Source: Choristocarpus tenellus KU-1152 (lineage: Eukaryota; Phaeophyceae). Taken from it: 29,921 bases of DNA. The translations under genes and the position numbers were made by a program. The notes below the pieces were generated by a model that had not been told where the DNA came from, made no database searches, and was given only the letters and a program-made list of their open reading frames with translations. Every line of letters starts with the position of its first letter. Positions within the stretch are counted from its first letter, which is position 1. Below, piece after piece: positions 1-10,579 of this stretch. The stretch is from assembly GCA_964200185.2 (NCBI GenBank), contig CAXNAD020000096.1, forward strand, positions 1 to 29,921. The letters run 5' to 3'.

Positions 1-58
1 CATCTTGCAAAAGGTTTGAAACACCAAACCATTGGTGTGCAAATAGTCTCAATCTCAC

Positions 59-343
59 CTCCTCTTCTGCCCTAGCGTCCTCGTCGATGGCTACCTCCAC
101 CTGCTTCGCGACCTCTTCGAAGTAAAGGATTTGGTGGTATCGAAAAGTCTCCACAACTGCCTTTGTTGCGATTGCTTTCTCCTCTGCCTTGCGATCCCTT
201 TCGACCTTCTTTCCGACTTCAGAGCCCTTGTAGCCCAACCCTAACACCTCCTTTCTCGTTTCCTTAAGCCACTCCGGCTTGCATACCTTCCAAACAGCCA
301 GGGCCTGCTGCAACTGTCGACTACTAAGATATTCTACACCCAG
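59..343 (-). CDS. Partial coding exon of unknown protein, runs off window start
   Basis: On the minus strand there is an uninterrupted 95-codon reading frame rich in charged helix-forming residues. It starts just after a TAA (344-346) and reads VEYLSSRQLQQAL, then VWKVCKPEWLKETRKEV and GLGYKGSEVGKKVERDRKAE, ending in acidic EDARAEEE. It stops at a good splice donor (GAG|GTGAGA, exon end 59), so the gene continues past the window start. Upstream in the same frame, 29 further codons that look related in style (RAIALRKRLSE) lie between TAA 344-346 and TGA 434-436. This is either a relic broken by stops or an exon whose acceptor lies near 300-340 (several AG sites). The predicted product is coiled-coil-like. 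I do not recognise the family. A transposon origin is possible. Confidence 0.4.
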
Positions 344-467
344 TTATTCGCTTAGGCGTTTCCTGAGTGCAATGGCACGCAGTCGCACTGCTCTCTTCCC
401 CAACCTTCCCTTCGGGTGGCCACTATGTTTCCTTCACCCGCCGTGACCAGGCTTCCCCACAGACTTG

Positions 468-1052
468 TCACTGTACCACCTGATGATGGACTCGCCACCC
501 TCTTCCTGTTTTCCCGAGGTGGCAGTTCTTGTAGAGCAGTTCTCCGAAGTGGTTGAAGTCCAACCACGTTTGTGTGGTAATGCTTTCAATGCATCTTCTC
601 TCAGCGTCAGTGTCGCGACCACGTGGTCCATTTCGTGATTCGATTATGCTGCTGCGCCACACTACTCGCACTTTCTCGTCACCTAACATCACACTGAGTT
701 TCACACGGTATTTGTTTTTCCGGTCCCTCTCGACAGAGAAGGTGCCGAGGGTAGATCCAGAGGGAAGAGTGACCTCGCTGGCTCTCCTTGTCTCTCTGTC
801 ATGGTTCATGTTGCTGTGTAAGTCACGTGTGTGTGTGCTCACAGAAAGTCTCCAAAAGGCGTTAAAAAGATGTCCAGAAATCTTGAAAAACATTTCGCTA
901 CGGCCACACCAGTCGAACTTGGGTAGGGACCTACTCCGGACCAGTTTTCTGAACCACTTTATTTTTGTATCTTTTGAGTTGTTATCTTCAAAATTGCGGT
1001 GGAGATATTCCCCCGCGTTTCTTCCATTATTTGATCGGGGCATAGCTTCCAT
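468..1052 (-). other. Long open frame of uncertain coding status
   Basis: A minus-strand frame stays open for nearly 200 codons here and contains a basic, charged stretch (VERDRKNKYRVKLSVMLGDE, then NGPRGRDTDAERR). The opposite strand is open for 217 codons over almost the same interval, so at most one of the two is coding. The minus-strand frame is the more protein-like and lies just upstream of the fragment ending at 59, so it may be part of the same decayed gene in another frame. No domain is recognised. Confidence 0.2.
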
Positions 1053-1738
1053 TCCGCGAAGCTCATACAAAATTCACTACAACCCTTTAAAAGCTCTTGC
1101 CATACCCTTTCATTTGTTATCTATATTATTTTATGTCTGTTGCGGCTATATGGTAAAAATATTTAAGATTGCCACAGAGGGCGAAGCTACTGGTACCACC
1201 TTCTGAGAAAAATAGGATGGCAAAGAAGCTGATTTTAGGAAAAGTCCATAATCTCATTTGGTGATTTTTTTTCTGGGTTGGGATTGTCATCTCAGTCCCT
1301 CATCCGACCTCTGGTCCCACCATAACATCCTTAATTGTGAAGATTTTATAATCCTTGTACGTTTACAACATCAATGCGATACAGTCATTTTTTGTCTTCC
1401 TATCTTCCGTACCTATACCCTGCCTCTACACAGTGCCTTACCTATCCTCCTCATCATAGGCCAACGTATTCATCCCAGTCTACCCCTTCCTTGGACATAT
1501 TCAGCACCATCTGAGCTCGTCATAGATCGGAAATATATGTATTCTGGAACGTTCCTATTATTGGCCCCAATTGTGAAGCAGTATACTGTGGTTGAGAGCA
1601 TGTGGTCAGTTTGTATACTCCCCTATTTTGATGATGACCTTCCCTCCGACATGCATCTCATAGAAAAATTGGCATATCCTTGTGTTTCCATCGAAATTGA
1701 CCAAATATGTGGCAGTGGTGATCAGGTGGGGGGATAAG
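1053..1738. other. No supported gene
   Basis: A 159-codon plus-strand open stretch (1258-1737) has hydrophobic but unstructured composition. It shows no recognisable motif and no good splice context except a possible GTGGGG donor at its end. I do not call it a gene. Confidence 0.3.
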
Positions 1739-2649
1739 ATGCTGCCGTTTCGACCACATCCTCACCCGTCAATCCAACCATTGCCTCATCCGCAACCTGA
1801 TATAGTGACATTCCACTTTGGAACCAAACCACAATATCATACCGATAAAGTCCAACTTCCAAGTCCAATGACGAGGATGACCACGAACAAGCTGATCATC
1901 ACCAAGCTTCTGCATCCCCCTGGAGTGATGTGGAAGAGCACGGACTTCAACAGCGGGACATCCGCCTTCACAGCCAGACTACTGGAGGCCCCAGGGTAAG
2001 TGATTGGAGTGGTACAGCATATTCATGGCGATGAGAGCAAATAACTTCACGGATGAGTGGCATTACACGAAATTCGTCGCAGTCACATCTCCTTAATAGT
2101 GGTATTATCATCTACTGTACCATAGTGATGTGCTTGTCTGGCACATTTTTCCTTCTCTTTGCTGCTGCAGTTCTGACACGCAATGAAGTGAGAGGTCCCA
2201 TTAGAAGTTGGACCTTGTTTTATCTGGGAATTGGACTTCAGCACTGATGTTGGTGTTGCATGGTTTTGTTTTCTTCTCCATTTGCGTTTTTTCCGTTAAT
2301 TTATTTTCTTTGTTTTACCCCTATTTTTAATAACGACAATTAGAATCCCTACAATGAAATGCATTGAACATGGACAAACTCGAAAATACACTAGTCTGCT
2401 CGAACAATTCAAACTTCAGCCAGCACCTGGAGAACAGGCAAGTACTCATATCGAGGAAGGCAGAGTTAGTCGCCTAGGTGAAGCGACCTGTACTACTTTG
2501 TTACATCTCACCATTATCGTTTTAACAAGGCCAACCCATTACGTGTGAAATACAACGACACTATACATTCACAATTTTCTCAGGCTGACCGAGGAGGAAT
2601 GATAGGTCGGGTGACCTTGTGCATACCTCTGAAGTGCTTTCTATATTAG
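1739..2649 (+). CDS. Small three-exon gene of unknown function
   Basis: The model joins 1739-1995, 2344-2437 and 2584-2649 (417 nt, 138 aa). It starts at ATG 1739. Exon 1 contains a His/Pro-rich start and MTRMTTNKLIITKLLHPPGV, and ends at a near-consensus donor (CCAGG|GTAAGT) with two bases left over. Exon 2 begins after a pyrimidine-rich tract and CAATTAG. It takes up exactly one base to make Gly and then encodes HGQTRKYTSLLEQFKL. It ends at CAG|GCAAGT, a GC-type donor. Exon 3 begins after TTTTCTCAG in phase 0, reads MIGRVTLCIPLKCFLY and stops at TAG. Phase agreement at both junctions is the main evidence. The true start could be further upstream. I recognise no family. Confidence 0.4.
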
Positions 2650-3419
2650 TAATAGTAGCGGTATAGATACATGCGACTATGGACATGGTGTCCCGTAGGT
2701 TTCCTGTTTTGAAGATTGAGGACACTTACCTGACGTAGAATGTCCTGTCTTAGAGGGGGGTGTCATTGAGTATGTCGGGCCCCTATCAGCTGCCTACTGG
2801 TGCATTTGCATTTAGCGTTCTCGATGGCGAATATGTACTGATGTGGATAAGCGTTTGTATCTTTGTTACAGACATAGCCTCTTTAGGGGAGTGTTAGTTG
2901 TATTTCAGGCATTGGAAATAGGGTGTTCTGAGGCGCAAAATACTTTTGAAGCCCTGTACACTCGAGAGAGCCTACTGAATGACATAGAATTCACCTTAGG
3001 GTAACTCAGAAACAAAGTTCATGCACACACAACTTCTCTATTGTGCTCAATTACTTTGAACTATGATATGGTATGTGTGATCTACAGCTAGCTTGACCAA
3101 AGTATGAGGAACATTAAGGTCATTCAGAAGGACAGCAGTGACAATGCTTACTCTTGCTAAAATGATATCCTTACACAGGGTGAAGCAGAGACGGTGGCGA
3201 TCACCAAGGTTCCTCATAAAGAGTAGACCCTGTTTGTTATTGGACATTTCAATGCCAGCAATCGGTCAACCACAACCTTAACACGGGTCGAAACGGAGAG
3301 TATTTCTATACAGTAGTGTTAGGTACAATATGGTAAGCGTCTAGTTAACTCTGCAGAGGAATGGGCATTCCTTGCACTATCGAGGAGGTAGCCCACTCAC
3401 AGTGGACTGAAATTTCCGC
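2650..3419. other. No supported gene
   Basis: No frame shows recognisable protein. A 66-codon minus-strand open stretch at 3047-3247 has no motif. The right end abuts the retroelement relic and may include its more decayed upstream part. Confidence 0.3.
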
Positions 3420-3850
3420 ATGGATCTGGTCTTCCATGCTGGGGCACTTGCGGACACCGGATCAGCTCCCTACCAAGACAAAGGCCTCTTTCTAGATGTT
3501 ACATTCGCAGAAGTACAAGCAGCTTCCCACCTGCCCTACCCATCCACCAGCAATGGTGTAGCTGCTGCTACAGCTAAGGCGCGAAAGCGCACCCACTACC
3601 AGGTTTTATTGACCCTTGTAGTTATAACCCCAACACCTTTGTGATAGAAAGTTTTGGGCGCCTTGGTAAGCAAGCAGAGGAATTTCTGGACGAGTTGGTT
3701 ACGCACGCGGTAGGGGAGAGAGGGGCAGGAAACTGCAGCAGAAAGGGGCTGTCAAATCCCGTTTACGACAGATAGTGTCTCTCACAACACAAGTACCTCT
3801 ATCTAGATGTGTCGTGCGTTTTAAGCTGGAGGCACCAGGGAGGTGGGCAG
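3420..3850 (+). pseudogene. Frameshifted retroelement relic (RT C-terminal-type region)
   Basis: Three plus-strand frames carry consecutive pieces of one protein. The first runs from 3420 to about 3602 (HAGALADTGSAPYQDKGLFL, DVTF, then KARKRTHYQ). A second frame runs to about 3775 (FVIESFGRLGKQAEEFLDEL). A third runs to about 3850 (VKSRLRQIVSLTTQVPLSR, then FKLEAPGRW). The order 'DVT... / KxxHY / ESFGRLG...EEFLD / RLRQIVS.TTQV' resembles, from memory, the region C-terminal to reverse transcriptase in retroelements found widely in algae and oomycetes. At least two frameshifts make it a dead copy. No upstream reverse-transcriptase core was recognised. Assignment to a specific retroelement class is inference. 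Confidence 0.45.
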
Positions 3851-4689
3851 GGGGGGGCTTGTTAGATTCTTGAGATGCTTCCCTAGTTCCTCACCCTGGG
3901 GTGCAGGACTAAGCTAGTTAGTAGGTGCAGGAGGGCAGTGGTGTAGCGTAGCTGGTAGTAAAATAGTAAATAGATACAGAAAAATGTCTTCCACGTTTAC
4001 GACAACTATTACCTTTTCGAGGATTTTGACATTATTTGAAGAATCATTCGTTTTTCTTTTGACACATCTACAAAATGTCAAAGCATAATAATAAAAAAAC
4101 ACTATGGTAAGTAAAGAGGAACTATTAAGAGGCACATATTGATACCCAACTATAAAAAACGACTTACCCTCAATTACAAAGAGCTTTTTTCAACGAGTGT
4201 GTACATCATCGCCATTAAAAAAAGATACTCATATTTTTACGAACATGGAAATATGTCACACTCCCAAAAATGATAGTTTTTTTATGAACCTAGTAAATTA
4301 GCGTCCGGGATAGATTGTTGCTTCTACTCACCAAAACGTGTTCTCAATGATATCTTAAAATGAAGGGTTTGTGGAGGAAACAACACTACTACTCAATGTT
4401 GTGCGATGAGTTGTTATTTGTAAGGAAGGATTATTTATTATATGAATTTTGTGGAAAACCATGTTGCATTGGTCATGGTAACGTTTTCGAGTTTGTGGAG
4501 ATCAACAGTAGTATAATAATCGGAAAACAAATTGCGCGCATCATGTCCCCTTTTCCTCTCCCCGCCGGTGAGACAAGGGACTCTCACTATGGGTATGTCT
4601 ACAAAGACAAGGTATCGTACAGGCAGGTTGGGAGAAGAAGGGAGGGCCAGGTGATTAGGCGGGCACCACCTCAAGCACTACCGACGACT
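3851..4689. other. AT-rich intergenic stretch, possible 5' part of the STPG1 gene
   Basis: About 3900-4340 is AT-rich with no coding signal. From ATG 4360 a plus-strand frame stays open into the STPG1 first exon, but its residues do not resemble the family. It is more likely 5' UTR or non-coding DNA than an N-terminal extension. Confidence 0.35.
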
Positions 4690-6453
4690 ATGAATTGCAC
4701 GTCGTCCATCCCATCAAAGTACAATGGCAGTGCCAAGCTTGCACGTGATGCGGAAAACGATGCATTTGGGAACAGAACACAGAGATTTCACCAACCAATA
4801 GTGAGTTCAATTCAAGTATATCTGTATCGTATTTGGTTCGAGGACAGACCTCAATTGCTATTCCCCCTTCAAAATATAAAAATGCGTCTTACCATCGCTT
4901 CAGTCCTTTGGTTTTGTGATCTTCATGTTATCGATGCCTTCTTTCCTTCGTTTCTTCCTCTCGTTGTTGGGATTACGAGATAGAACGAACTTCCAGGACC
5001 AGGTGCTTACTATAGAAAGACAACCCTTGAAAGAGATCCGGCGACTTGCGGGTCTTTATCCAGAAAAGGGTATGGAGGAGGTTTCGCGTCAAAAGCTCCA
5101 AGGTTTCAAAATATCAAGGAGATCCGAGGAGCACTTTTGCCAGGTCCAGGGACATACACAACTGACAGCATTATGGGGTTGTCACACGAAGGGCGGCCAC
5201 AAGCAGTTTTTGCTAAGCCACAACGGGTGAGAGGGAAGTAGTCGTGGCTCATCTTAGGGGGAAGCAGTCATGACTCATATTGTGCGTCAAACAGATTTCT
5301 TTGTCGTCACGCTGCTGTACACTCTACCCATGCTGAGTTTTTGTAAGTCTTTGTACAGGATATATTACACATAAGATATCCTCTTTGCCGTCATAGTAAA
5401 CACAGGAATACTCTTCTTAGTCTTAGAATTCTGACCCTTGAAGCTAAGTCAATAATGACTACTCCTACTCCTACTCCTTGGGATATTGAGAAAATTCCAG
5501 CTGCTGTAGAGAATGGGATCACATATCCACCAGAGCTGAGAAAACACATAAAACTATGTTTAACAAATGGGTAAAATTCCTCTGCACAACTCAACATTGA
5601 AAAATGTGCACATTCTCTATGTTTTCTCGGATTCTGATACAGTATCGGGGAGACCCAGAAAGTCTGCATGAGATATTTCCTGGGCCAGGTCAATACTATG
5701 TCGAGCTGGACAGTAAGATCAGAAAATCAAACATTGGACCAACATCGTCGTTCAGGTCATTTCGAGCAAAACAAAATTGTGTACCAGAAACACCAGCCCC
5801 TGGAGCATATGACGTGATGCCTGTGAACACTGTACGTGTGGACAAAAGAGGACAGAAACTGGTGGACCCATCGTTTCGGTCTCAAACCAAACGCAATACA
5901 GCTTTTACCTCTCCATCTGCTGGTGTTCCGGGCCCTGGTGAGTATGACATCCAAAAAGGACATGCTACAGCAAACAAAGACAGGGCCTCCTGCACCAGCA
6001 GCAGCAAGATCAGCCGTTTTGGTGAATCTTTCCAATGTCAAAAAGGCACCCCTGAGTCACCAGGTAAGCCGTGACAAAGTCAGAGTTTCAAGTAGTGTAA
6101 TAATAGTATGTGGTTGGTAGTTGAAAATATAGTGTGTTACACTGCTGGCACAACCTTTGATGACATGAGACAATTAAATTTTCTCTTTCAGTAGAAGGGG
6201 TGAGGTTGAGGTGATTAAGCTTAAATGGAGACAGACATGTGTGGGCCCACGTCTCATTCTTGCAGGACCTGGCTGGTATACTCCTGACCTGATAAAGTCA
6301 GAGCTAAGGGCATCGCCTTCAAGCATGTTCGTTTCTACATCAAGGAGGTTTGTGAGTGGTATTGGTGGCCTCCCTCCTGGACCTGCATTTTACAAGCCAG
6401 AGCTTCAGGGCAAAAAGTCTTTTCATCTAAACATGAGCAAGACATGGGTATGA
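4690..6453 (+). CDS. STPG1: Sperm-tail PG-rich repeat protein 1 (STPG1-like)
   Basis: Four exons: 4690-4800, 4984-5226, 5643-6063 and 6266-6453, giving 320 aa (vertebrate STPG1 is of similar length, about 330). All junction phases agree (0, 0, 1). Near the start, SSIPSKY and AFGNRTQRFHQP match the conserved STPG1 N-terminal pattern. Sperm-tail PG repeats follow: PGPGAYY (~41), PGPGTY (~90), PGPGQYY (~131), PAPGAYD (~169), PGPGEYD (~214), PGPGWY (~258) and PPGPAFYKPEL (~295). The C-terminus (FVSTSRRF, then KSFHLNMSKTWV) also matches STPG1. The family associates with axonemal or sperm-tail microtubules, and mouse STPG1/MAPO2 was also described as a pro-apoptotic factor. It therefore implies a flagellate host. 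The start is uncertain because the frame is open upstream to 4360. The acceptor at 4983 (GATAG|AAC) is weak but is the one that gives NELPGPGAYY. Confidence 0.85.
5461..5478. repeat. (ACTCCT)3 microsatellite in STPG1 intron 2
   Basis: Three perfect 6-bp units lie between exons 2 and 3 of the STPG1-like gene. Confidence 0.9.
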
Positions 6454-7077
6454 CAGCTCCTACCATTAGCTACCAGCGAAATTGAGAACCAGTCAGTTGT
6501 ACTCATGACAAGCTTATGATACATAGTTTATATTGAAATTCAAGCGGTCAATATACTATTCTCCATCCTCCTTTCTTGTCATTACACGACAGTAAATGGT
6601 ACCTTCTTGTGATTTAGAGTTGCATGTATTGATTGGTGGATTGTCAGTGACCATTGATTTTTTTATGGGATATAATATTCCTAATGTTCCAACTTGATTA
6701 TTACCTACAAGGCACATAAATACTCATTGTTGTCTGGCATACTTGTTGTAATGTTGGTAGAGAATTCCTAGGTAGGGGAAGTATTGTCGTGTATAGGTAT
6801 CATTTCAAGTTATGATTATGATCAAGTGCAATTATTAGATTATTTAAACTCAATTGCCTGCACGAGGCTACATCAGTATTGCTTTATGGATAGATACGGT
6901 GTCAGAAACTGCCCAGTATACCGCTGCTGTAAAATAATCAGTGTAAATGTGTTCAAAGCAGGACGGACCTCCAGTGTGTCGTAAACTCAGATGAATGCCA
7001 TATTGCCATGCTTTTTTTAGGGTATCAGGACATGGGTAAGTGACTGAGATGGATTAATTAATTAGGGAGAAGAAGTT
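6454..7077. other. No supported gene; STPG1 3' flank
   Basis: AT-rich sequence between the STPG1 stop codon and the left LTR. It must contain the STPG1 3' UTR, but no clear polyadenylation signal is visible. Confidence 0.35.
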
Positions 7078-7267
7078 TGCCGACCCAGAATGAGGTTTTC
7101 ATCTGTATGTATGGCTTTGGTGTCCCATTGATTTTGTTTTCTTGAGGTTGTCTGAAACCGCTTGGTTCACTCTCGATAAACTAATCAAGTTATACAACCA
7201 TATGCTGCAAGCCTACTGAGGGGAGATTCCTTGCAGTGGTAGACCGACTGTGGTTAAGGTGTATACA
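7078..7267 (+). repeat. 5' LTR (approximate ends)
   Basis: Aligns with 10580-10773. Shared blocks include TGnnGACCC at the start, CATTGATTTTGTTT, TCTGAAACC, a CAATnAAC-like segment, GCAG.GGTAGAC and TGTGGTTA.GGTGT near the end. It begins TG and ends near TACA. Divergence is substantial, with many substitutions and several small indels, so the insertion is old. Confidence 0.65.
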
Positions 7268-7689
7268 ATCAACTGATTTCTCGAAACCTAACCATAGGAT
7301 TGAGGGCAAGGTGCTGGCATTGACCTAAGAGGGATCGTGCATGGTTGCAAGGAGGTGGCTAGAACTGAATCGTGCACACCCAGAAGTATATCAGCAGGAC
7401 AATACAATTGAAGAACCAGCATGTCAGGGAACGAGGTTGGTAAGATTGTGTCCGAGGGGCGGGGGCGCACGAAGGGGAAAAGTCTATGGGTGGGCAACAA
7501 GGGTCCATGGTTGAAGTGCCACATTGTATCGATGTCCTCATTTTGGACTTGTTGATGGAGTAGAAGGCGCGATCTCACTTGAGTGAATGGTGCCTGTATG
7601 AGGAGAAGATCCACAGACAGGAGTAATCGCAGGGCCTGTGGTTATCACGTGTACACCTAAAGGATATAATTAAGATGGGTATGTTCCAG

Positions 7690-8600
7690 ACTTTGTTGTG
7701 AGGCCTGTTATTTCACTGGTTGCAAGGTGCCACTGATGACAAGCTTTTGGAAACTCTAAAAATGTAGGTGAGGGTCTTGACGATCAGTTGAAACCTAGAT
7801 ATGGGAGAGATTGAGGCCCAGCTAGAGGATATTGCCAAGATGGGGAATGAAGTCACCTCCAGCGATTGGGGGCATCTTGTTAGAGAGGTACTAGGGAACT
7901 ACACAGATGTTTGTCATCTGGATGGGATCTTCTGTCTAAATGTTGGGAAGTAGATCGAAAGCTGGCAACCTGGGCCAGCCAAATTGTTGTCTGGGGTGAT
8001 CCTTGTAGGGTTACAACCTGTAGAATTCAGGGACCAGGTGCTTGGGACTGTGAAATGACATTCTGGCATCGAGAAGAACTTTGATGAGGTGTTTGACCTC
8101 GTGCTCGGAGAAGTCAAGAAGTTTTGCAGGTCGAGCTCGTTCTCCTGGACCAAGCATGGCAGGTCTGGGTCGGTGCACGATCAAGGGTATACCTTTCGAT
8201 AGGCATTAATGTTTCAGTCATGCAGGCTGGAAAGGCTGAGGGATGGTCCCACTAAGATAAAAAATGGTGAAGTTTACTAGCTTGTGCTACACCTGTGGCA
8301 AGTAAGACCACATGGCAGCTGTGTGTCAATCAGGAATGGTTTTAATACCTCCACGACAGCAGCAGCAGCAGCAGCAACAACAACAACAACATGATAGTAC
8401 ATTAGCAAGAGAAGTGGAGTCTGAGCATGGTGATGGATACAGGCCAAGAAAGTCTGGTGGTGCGGACCAGAACTTTTTTTCTGGACAGAAGAGCAAACCA
8501 AGTCATTTGCATGCAGCCCAAGGAACCTGCAGCCATCAAAGACAGGTCATTCCCATGCCCCTAGAGTATCACGGAGGGCAGGCTTCTGGCACCTCTTGAA
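7690..8600 (+). pseudogene. gag-like relic with CCHC zinc knuckle and polyQ tract
   Basis: Pieces of a gag polyprotein are visible across frames. They include VGLQPVEFRDQVLG and KNFDEVFDLVLGEVKKF near 7984-8135. At 8285-8326 there is a C-X2-C-X4-H-X4-C zinc knuckle (CYTCGK, stop, DHMAAVC) in which the codon after GK is TAA. Immediately downstream, in the same frame, 8357-8389 encodes eleven glutamines, followed by a hydrophilic tail ending at TGA 8597-8599. Such knuckles bind element RNA in the capsid. The stop inside the knuckle and the frame changes between the capsid-like and knuckle parts show inactivation. Confidence 0.55.
8357..8389 (+). repeat. Trinucleotide repeat (CAG)6(CAA)5
   Basis: Six CAG followed by five CAA units encode Gln11 in the frame of the gag zinc knuckle. 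The two-part codon structure suggests expansion followed by a CAG-to-CAA shift, or two expansions. Confidence 0.95.
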
Positions 8601-9910
8601 GAGCAGTTTACGGTAGTACTGATTGTGCTGGTTGTGAGGAATTGGACACATCAGTTCCACCCTCAGGAATTGACTATGACATGGCCTCAGGCTATGGTCA
8701 CTCTATAGGTCTCTATACTGTCAGGGAGGACCATGTTGGAAGGGTTCTGAGTGTAATGGGGGTTCATGTGGATCACGTGGCCTCAGTTGTCTGGAGAGGG
8801 ATTGACATGGCCCAGATGTACACACCTTTTTCATCTAAGCGCATCCTGGATGTATAATCCAGAGTCAGTGGTATGTCCAAGGGTTTGACGAGGAAGTTGC
8901 CAGGATATATGGGGGCGTTGCCCCACCTATCCTTGCCCTCGTTATACCTGTATGCCTATCACCATAGCTGATGGTTGGTGGGGTACCACTAGGAGTGTTG
9001 TCATACCTCTTCACATGGCACTACATATGCCTCAAGGACCTATCCAGCTCCAGAACATGGATGTGACAGTCCTTCCCAGAACTTACGATGTGTTGTGCAA
9101 AGCAAGACCTTCTGAGATATCCTGGGGTTGTATTTACAGTTGGTACTTTTCCAGTCTGCCCACAAGAGTCTTTCTTCCCCTGGAGCCAATCAGGTTGGAG
9201 ATGCCTCAGGGGCAGGCACCACACATAATTGTAGGTGTCAAACACATGACTGAACATGCGGAGGAGCCCTTAGTCAATATCAAAGATGTTTCCCCAGCCC
9301 TTCTGCTGATAATCCTCCCAGAGGTCAAGATGGAGACCAAGGAGGAGGCACGTTGACATGGTGCCACACTTGAGACCTCCCTCCAGCAAACCCAGGAGCA
9401 TAGTATGCCTCACGGTGCATAGACTCGCCTGAGCCAGGTGGTCCTTAAGCCCACAGGTGAATTTCCTGTGGCCCAGGGCCCAACTGCAAGACCAATGTGG
9501 AGCCTTGAGGGTCGTAAACAAGGTGGGGGCAACGACAATTTAGGTCAAGCCCCATAGCTAGAACCCTGACCATCAAAACATGCTGCCTGGCTCCATTGGG
9601 TTGTTAGTAATATCACAGATGCTTATCTGTTGGGGGGACTCGTTCTCTTGATGAGTGGCTTTGCCTCTGGTGACTGTATGAAGTATGGCAGAAATACATT
9701 TGGAGGTGGCAATCGATGCCACTCTGTCATTCACGGCAATAGTTCCAGCAGCACAACAATCAGTCAGAGTGGCTCTTGGGGGTGTGGTCAAGATGGTTGT
9801 ACCTTGTCCTCCCTGAAGGCATTTCTGGGTGAGTATATACAGGACCTGCAAACTACTCAAGATAAGATAGATAAGGTGGTGCTAGAACAAGTGGAGCATA
9901 GCTGTCAAGA
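8600..9910 (+). other. Retroelement interior without recognisable domains
   Basis: Several open stretches up to 134 codons (8952-9356) exist. None shows reverse transcriptase (no Y/F-x-D-D box), RNase H or an integrase DDE core. Towards 9865-9920 a frame reading DKVVLEQVEHSCQEAV leads into the integrase C-terminal relic. It is probably a deleted and scrambled pol region. Confidence 0.4.
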
Positions 9911-10416
9911 AGCAGTTTGATGTCAGGAGTAAGGTTCAGATGCCCAACTTTTCTATGGGTAAGTTTGTACTCGTTGCCCAGGTACGTAAGATGAGTAGCA
10001 TGCCAAAGGTGGTGGGCACTTGGACCGGGCTATGGTGAGTGGTTGCTAAAGAGACCCCTCATGTTTACCAGGTCCAGAATATCATTTCTGGAGCAATTAG
10101 GGAGATGCATGCATCCTGCCTGTGTTTTTATACCAACAATGTCTTGAATGATATCATGGAATTGAACCAAAAATTTGAATATGTTAATAACCAGAGGGAG
10201 TTCAAAATGGCTGCCATGGTGGATTTATCTAGAGCAGGACCTGTTTGTGAGGTGTGTGTAAACTGGTTTGGCTTTGAAGAGGATGAGATGATGTGGGAAC
10301 CTCCACCTGCTATTCTAAAGGATGCTCCTGTGTACTTTGAGAAGCAATTGAGGCAACTGAGACTGCACACCAAAGTGTACCAGGATATTTATAACCTGTG
10401 TAAGATTGATATTTGA
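9911..10416 (+). pseudogene. Integrase C-terminus and chromodomain relic
   Basis: One frame, broken by a single TGA at 10036-10038, encodes the typical end of chromovirus pol. It has a FVLVAQVRK segment with T-W-T-G-x-W (GPY/F-like module of integrase), then ETPHVYQVQNIISG.IREMHA, and finally a chromodomain-like block (FKMAAMVD, then CVNWFGFEEDEMMWEP). The aromatic/acidic W-x-G-x-x-x-x-x-x-x-W-E-P pattern is the chromodomain signature. In live elements this domain steers integration to particular chromatin. The frame ends at TGA 10414-10416, about 160 bp before the 3' LTR. Confidence 0.65.
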
Positions 10417-10579
10417 CCTGAGTCTAACTGCCTTTTGCTACTTTTCAGTTTGGTCTTTGAATTGGACCTAGTTGTGTTTTGGAATCATTTCAATTCTTAC
10501 TTGAATCAAGAGAGGGTTGTGATCTTCTTTTGTCAAGCTTACTAAGTTGGATTCATAGAGTGCTGGGCTCTGGTGATGT

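Noticed and set aside
1258-1737. 159-codon plus-strand open frame as a gene
   Set aside because: No motif, odd hydrophobic and His-rich composition, and no supported splice partners. Its end may simply precede the 1739 gene.
4360-4689. In-frame extension of the STPG1 first exon back to ATG 4360
   Set aside because: The 110 upstream codons do not resemble the family, whose conserved part starts at SSIPxKY. Length with ATG 4690 already matches the family. It remains possible that a short upstream exon exists.
7288-7614. 108-codon minus-strand frame just inside the 5' LTR
   Set aside because: Antisense to the element, with no motif and overlapping frames of similar length.
9573-9860. 95-codon minus-strand frame as a gene inside the retroelement
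   Set aside because: It lies antisense to the LTR element interior and contains no recognisable domain. The plus-strand frame leads into the integrase relic.
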